Below the pieces are notes generated by a model, which saw only the letters and a list, made by a program, of their open reading frames with translations, ran no database searches and was not told the origin of the DNA. Positions 62,110-64,000 of a DNA stretch of 64,000 bases are shown here, one piece after another. Location of the stretch: positions 186,001 through 250,000 of the forward strand of contig WGOE01000002.1 in NCBI GenBank assembly GCA_016124195.1. Reading direction: 5' to 3'. Position numbers and translations under genes: made by a program. The stretch is from a bacterium. GTDB lineage: Bacteria; Pseudomonadota; Alphaproteobacteria; Rhodobacterales; Rhodobacteraceae. Within the stretch, counting starts at the first letter, position 1; every line of letters begins with the position of its first letter.

Positions 62110-62997
62110 GTGTCAGAATACCTGGAGACCCTGATGACCGACCCATTCGACGACCGCAAGGCCCGCGCCGCGGCCTGGTTCCGCAGCCTGCGCGACGCCA
62201 TCGTCACGGCCTTCGAGGCGATCGAGGCGGATTTCGGCGGCCCAAACCCCGCCGGCCGGTTCGAGGTGACACCCACCACCCGCCCCGATGGCGGCGGCGG
62301 GTTGATGAGCGTGATGCGCGGCGGGCGGGTCTTTGAAAAGATCGGCGTCAATGTGTCCGAGGTGCATGGCGAACTGGGGGCCCGGGCCCGCGCCGCGATG
62401 GCCGCGCGCGGCGTTCCGGGGATGGAGGCCGACCCGCGCTTCTGGGCCTCGGGCATCAGCCTGGTGGCACATATGCAGAACCCGCAGGCGCCGGCCGTGC
62501 ATATGAACACGCGGATGTTCTGGACGCCGGGCGCGTCGTGGTTCGGCGGCGGGTCCGACCTGAACCCCTGCATCGAATATGCCGGAGACACCGCGCATTT
62601 CCACGCCACGCTGCAGGCCGCCTGCGATGCGCATGACCCGGCCTATTACCCGCGCTTCAAGGCCTGGGCAGACGAATATTTCTTTGTGCCGCACCGCGGC
62701 CGGGCGCGCGGCGTCGGCGGCATCTTCTACGACGATCTGGCCACCGGCGACTGGGAGGCTGATTTCGCCTTCACCCAGGCCGTGGGCCGCGCTTTCCTGC
62801 CGGCCTTCGAGCCTCTGACCCGCGCCCGCATGGCGCAGCCCTTCACCGAGGCCGACCGCGAAACCCAGTTGATCCACCGCGGGCTTTATGCCGAATACAA
62901 CCTCGTCTACGACCGCGGCACCAAGTTCGGGCTGGAAACCGGGCATGACGCCAATGCGGTGCTGATGAGCCTGCCGCCGGTGGCCAAATGGACGTAG
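62110..62997 (+). CDS. hemF: Oxygen-dependent coproporphyrinogen III oxidase
   Basis: HemF uses O2 to decarboxylate coproporphyrinogen III to protoporphyrinogen IX for heme. The 295-residue protein has the family signatures FWASGISLVAHMQNPQAPAVHMN (residues 117-139), WFGGGSDLNPCI and RGVGGIFYDD, and ends LMSLPPVAKW plus Thr. GTG 62110 has AAGGCGG seven bases upstream; an ATG at 62134 with GGAG is an alternative that removes eight residues. Its last ten bases overlap cobS. Confidence 0.95.
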   Translation: MSEYLETLMTDPFDDRKARAAAWFRSLRDAIVTAFEAIEADFGGPNPAGRFEVTPTTRPDGGGGLMSVMRGGRVFEKIGVNVSEVHGELGARARAAMAARGVPGMEADPRFWASGISLVAHMQNPQAPAVHMNTRMFWTPGASWFGGGSDLNPCIEYAGDTAHFHATLQAACDAHDPAYYPRFKAWADEYFFVPHRGRARGVGGIFYDDLATGDWEADFAFTQAVGRAFLPAFEPLTRARMAQPFTEADRETQLIHRGLYAEYNLVYDRGTKFGLETGHDANAVLMSLPPVAKWT

Positions 62998-63758
62998 TGG
63001 GATTCCTCGAGACCGAGATCCCGGCCTTCCTGCTGGCGCTGCAATTCCTGACCCGCCTGAGACTGACCGCCCCCTATTCGCCCGAGGCGATGCGGGCCAG
63101 CCCGCGCTGGTATCCCGGGGTGGGCGCCGTGGTGGGGGGCATCGCGGCCCTGGCCTATGTGCTGGGCTATTGGCTCTTCACGCCGCTTCTTGCCGTGCTG
63201 ATGGCGGTGGCGGCGGGCATGGCCGTCACCGGCGCGCTGCACGAAGATGGCTTTGCCGATGCCTGCGACGGTCTGGGCGGCCAGCGCCCGAAAGAGCGCG
63301 TGCTGGAGATCATGCGCGACAGCCGGATCGGCACCTATGGCGTGCTGGGCCTGATTCTGATGGTCGCGGTCAAGGTCGCCACGCTTTACGCCATCCCCGG
63401 AATGGCGCTGCCCTTCGTGCTGATCGCGGGCCATGCCGCGAGCCGCGCCGCGATGCTGTGGGTCATGGCGACCTCGGACTATGTGCGCGAGCGGGGGGCC
63501 GGCAGTTCCGTCGCCGGCGGCATCGACCGGCAGGCCGTCAGCGTCGCGCTGATCACCACCGGGGTGACGCTGGTGCCCTTGCTGTTCGTCGTGCCGTGGT
63601 CGGCGATCTTCACGGCGCTGGTCGGGCTTTGCATCGGCCTGTGGCTCATGCGCCGCAGCTTCGAGCCGCGTCTGGGCGGCTATACCGGCGATTGCCTTGG
63701 CGCAGTGCAGCAATGCAGCGAGGCGGGGTTCTATCTGGGACTGCTGCTGGCACTGTAG
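62988..63758 (+). CDS. cobS: Adenosylcobinamide-GDP ribazoletransferase (cobalamin synthase)
   Basis: This integral membrane enzyme joins adenosylcobinamide-GDP and alpha-ribazole in the last part of vitamin B12 synthesis. The 256-residue protein has about six helices, with the conserved ALHEDGFADACDGLGG and RDSRIGTYGVLGL. It starts inside hemF, so the two are co-translated, although one needs oxygen and the other serves both conditions. Other cob genes are not in the window. Confidence 0.94.
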   Translation: MDVVGFLETEIPAFLLALQFLTRLRLTAPYSPEAMRASPRWYPGVGAVVGGIAALAYVLGYWLFTPLLAVLMAVAAGMAVTGALHEDGFADACDGLGGQRPKERVLEIMRDSRIGTYGVLGLILMVAVKVATLYAIPGMALPFVLIAGHAASRAAMLWVMATSDYVRERGAGSSVAGGIDRQAVSVALITTGVTLVPLLFVVPWSAIFTALVGLCIGLWLMRRSFEPRLGGYTGDCLGAVQQCSEAGFYLGLLLAL

Positions 63759-63779
63759 GGCGCCATGCAGGTCTGAGTG

Positions 63780-63805
63780 CCTTGGCCGGTGGCGCCCGGC
63801 CAAGG
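63780..63805. terminator. Bidirectional hairpin between cobS and hemE
   Basis: CCTTGGCCGG (63780-63789), loop TGGCGC, CCGGCCAAGG (63796-63805): a perfect 10-bp stem between the convergent genes. No T-run on either side. Confidence 0.65.
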
Positions 63806-63812
63806 CCGGTGT

Positions 63813-64000
63813 TCAGCCCCGGATCACTTCCATCAGCCGTGTCACGTTTTCAGGGTCGGCGTCGGGCGTGATGCCATGGCCCAGGTTGAAGATATGCGGG
63901 CCCCTGGCGAAGGCCTGAACGATCCGGCGGGCTTCGGCCTCCATCGCCGTCCCTCCGGTCACCATAAGTTTGGGGTCCATGTTGCCCTGCACGCAGCCAT
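63813..64000 (-). CDS. hemE: Uroporphyrinogen decarboxylase, C-terminal part
   Basis: The frame on the minus strand stops with TGA at 63813-63815 and is cut by the window edge. The visible 61 residues read [10 protein letters not shown] near the start, then [33 protein letters not shown] and end RLMEVIRG. This is the conserved C-terminus of HemE, which decarboxylates uroporphyrinogen III to coproporphyrinogen III, the substrate of HemF encoded nearby. Confidence 0.95.
   Translation of the reverse strand, partial: GCVQGNMDPKLMVTGGTAMEAEARRIVQAFARGPHIFNLGHGITPDADPENVTRLMEVIRG

Noticed and set aside
1-64000. Search for CRISPR arrays, tRNA or rRNA genes, insertion sequences, prophage genes or integration sites
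   Set aside because: I saw no array of spaced repeats, no tRNA-like or rRNA-like stretch and no transposase, integrase or phage structural protein. The only repeats are the short intergenic families and the 3 x 26-bp tandem.

Overview
The window is 64 kb of GC-rich chromosome from an alphaproteobacterium, almost certainly a member of the Rhodobacteraceae (Rhodobacter/Paracoccus-like). The reasons are an Mcl1-type malyl-CoA/beta-methylmalyl-CoA lyase whose catalytic residues fall at the numbering known from Rhodobacter sphaeroides, a complete cbb3 oxidase locus (uspA-ccoNOQP-ccoGHIS) with FNR-type boxes, a PHB thiolase/reductase pair, a VPLPA-type C-terminal sorting signal, a ChvE-GguA-GguB sugar transporter, and several Rhodobacterales hypothetical families (DUF1244, DUF4175/TIGR02302, DUF2007, YdcH). 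Gene density is high and most genes are core metabolism or housekeeping. I found no prophage, IS element, CRISPR array, rRNA or tRNA.

Left part (1-20 kb): the end of an unknown membrane protein, pheT and pheS, an MFS exporter, rplT-rpmI, a small membrane protein and pyk. An N-formylglutamate amidohydrolase-like gene with a DUF1244 gene follows, then a coupled pair of periplasmic proteins (beta-propeller plus a small partner), a D-amino-acid aminotransferase and mcl1. After these come a VPLPA-CTERM protein, accA, and a minus-strand run ftsE-ftsX-plsC-tfoX-like-PPOX-like. A zinc-ribbon membrane protein diverges from ftsE.

Middle (20-45 kb): a large DUF4175/TIGR02302 membrane protein, lysA, a small lipoprotein and argH (all minus), a divergent TlpA thioredoxin, tag, an EAL protein, phaA-phaB, an EamA transporter, YdcH, a TrmN6-like methyltransferase with DUF2007, a long-chain polyprenyl diphosphate synthase, an unknown two-helix membrane protein, greA, ETF-ubiquinone oxidoreductase, a TPR protein overlapping ispE, then chvE-gguA-gguB and a GH13 alpha-glucosidase.

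Right part (45-64 kb): efp and the divergent epmA (its likely lysylation enzyme), then the microaerobic respiration locus. The latter is a tandem-USP gene divergent from ccoNOQP across a perfect FNR-type box, followed by ccoGHIS behind a second perfect box. Next come an FAH-family hydrolase overlapping a D-Ala-D-Ala carboxypeptidase with a SPOR domain, a HAD hydrolase, clpS, an RsmC-like methyltransferase, a lipoprotein, and a tetrapyrrole group: hemF overlapping cobS, with hemE cut by the window edge.

What the genes do not explain lies between them. There are two dispersed palindromic repeat families (three copies of a GGATGGGCAATCTGCCCAT-type palindrome, and six copies of a GAGTATT cassette, most of them behind GC hairpins). 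There is also a 3 x 26-bp tandem repeat between convergent genes, an ~80-nt multi-segment palindrome downstream of accA, and a structured gene-free stretch before efp that ends in a strong terminator with a T-tract on the plus strand. These and a few uncharacterised conserved proteins are the items most worth following up; I see no convincing new multi-gene defence or biosynthetic system.
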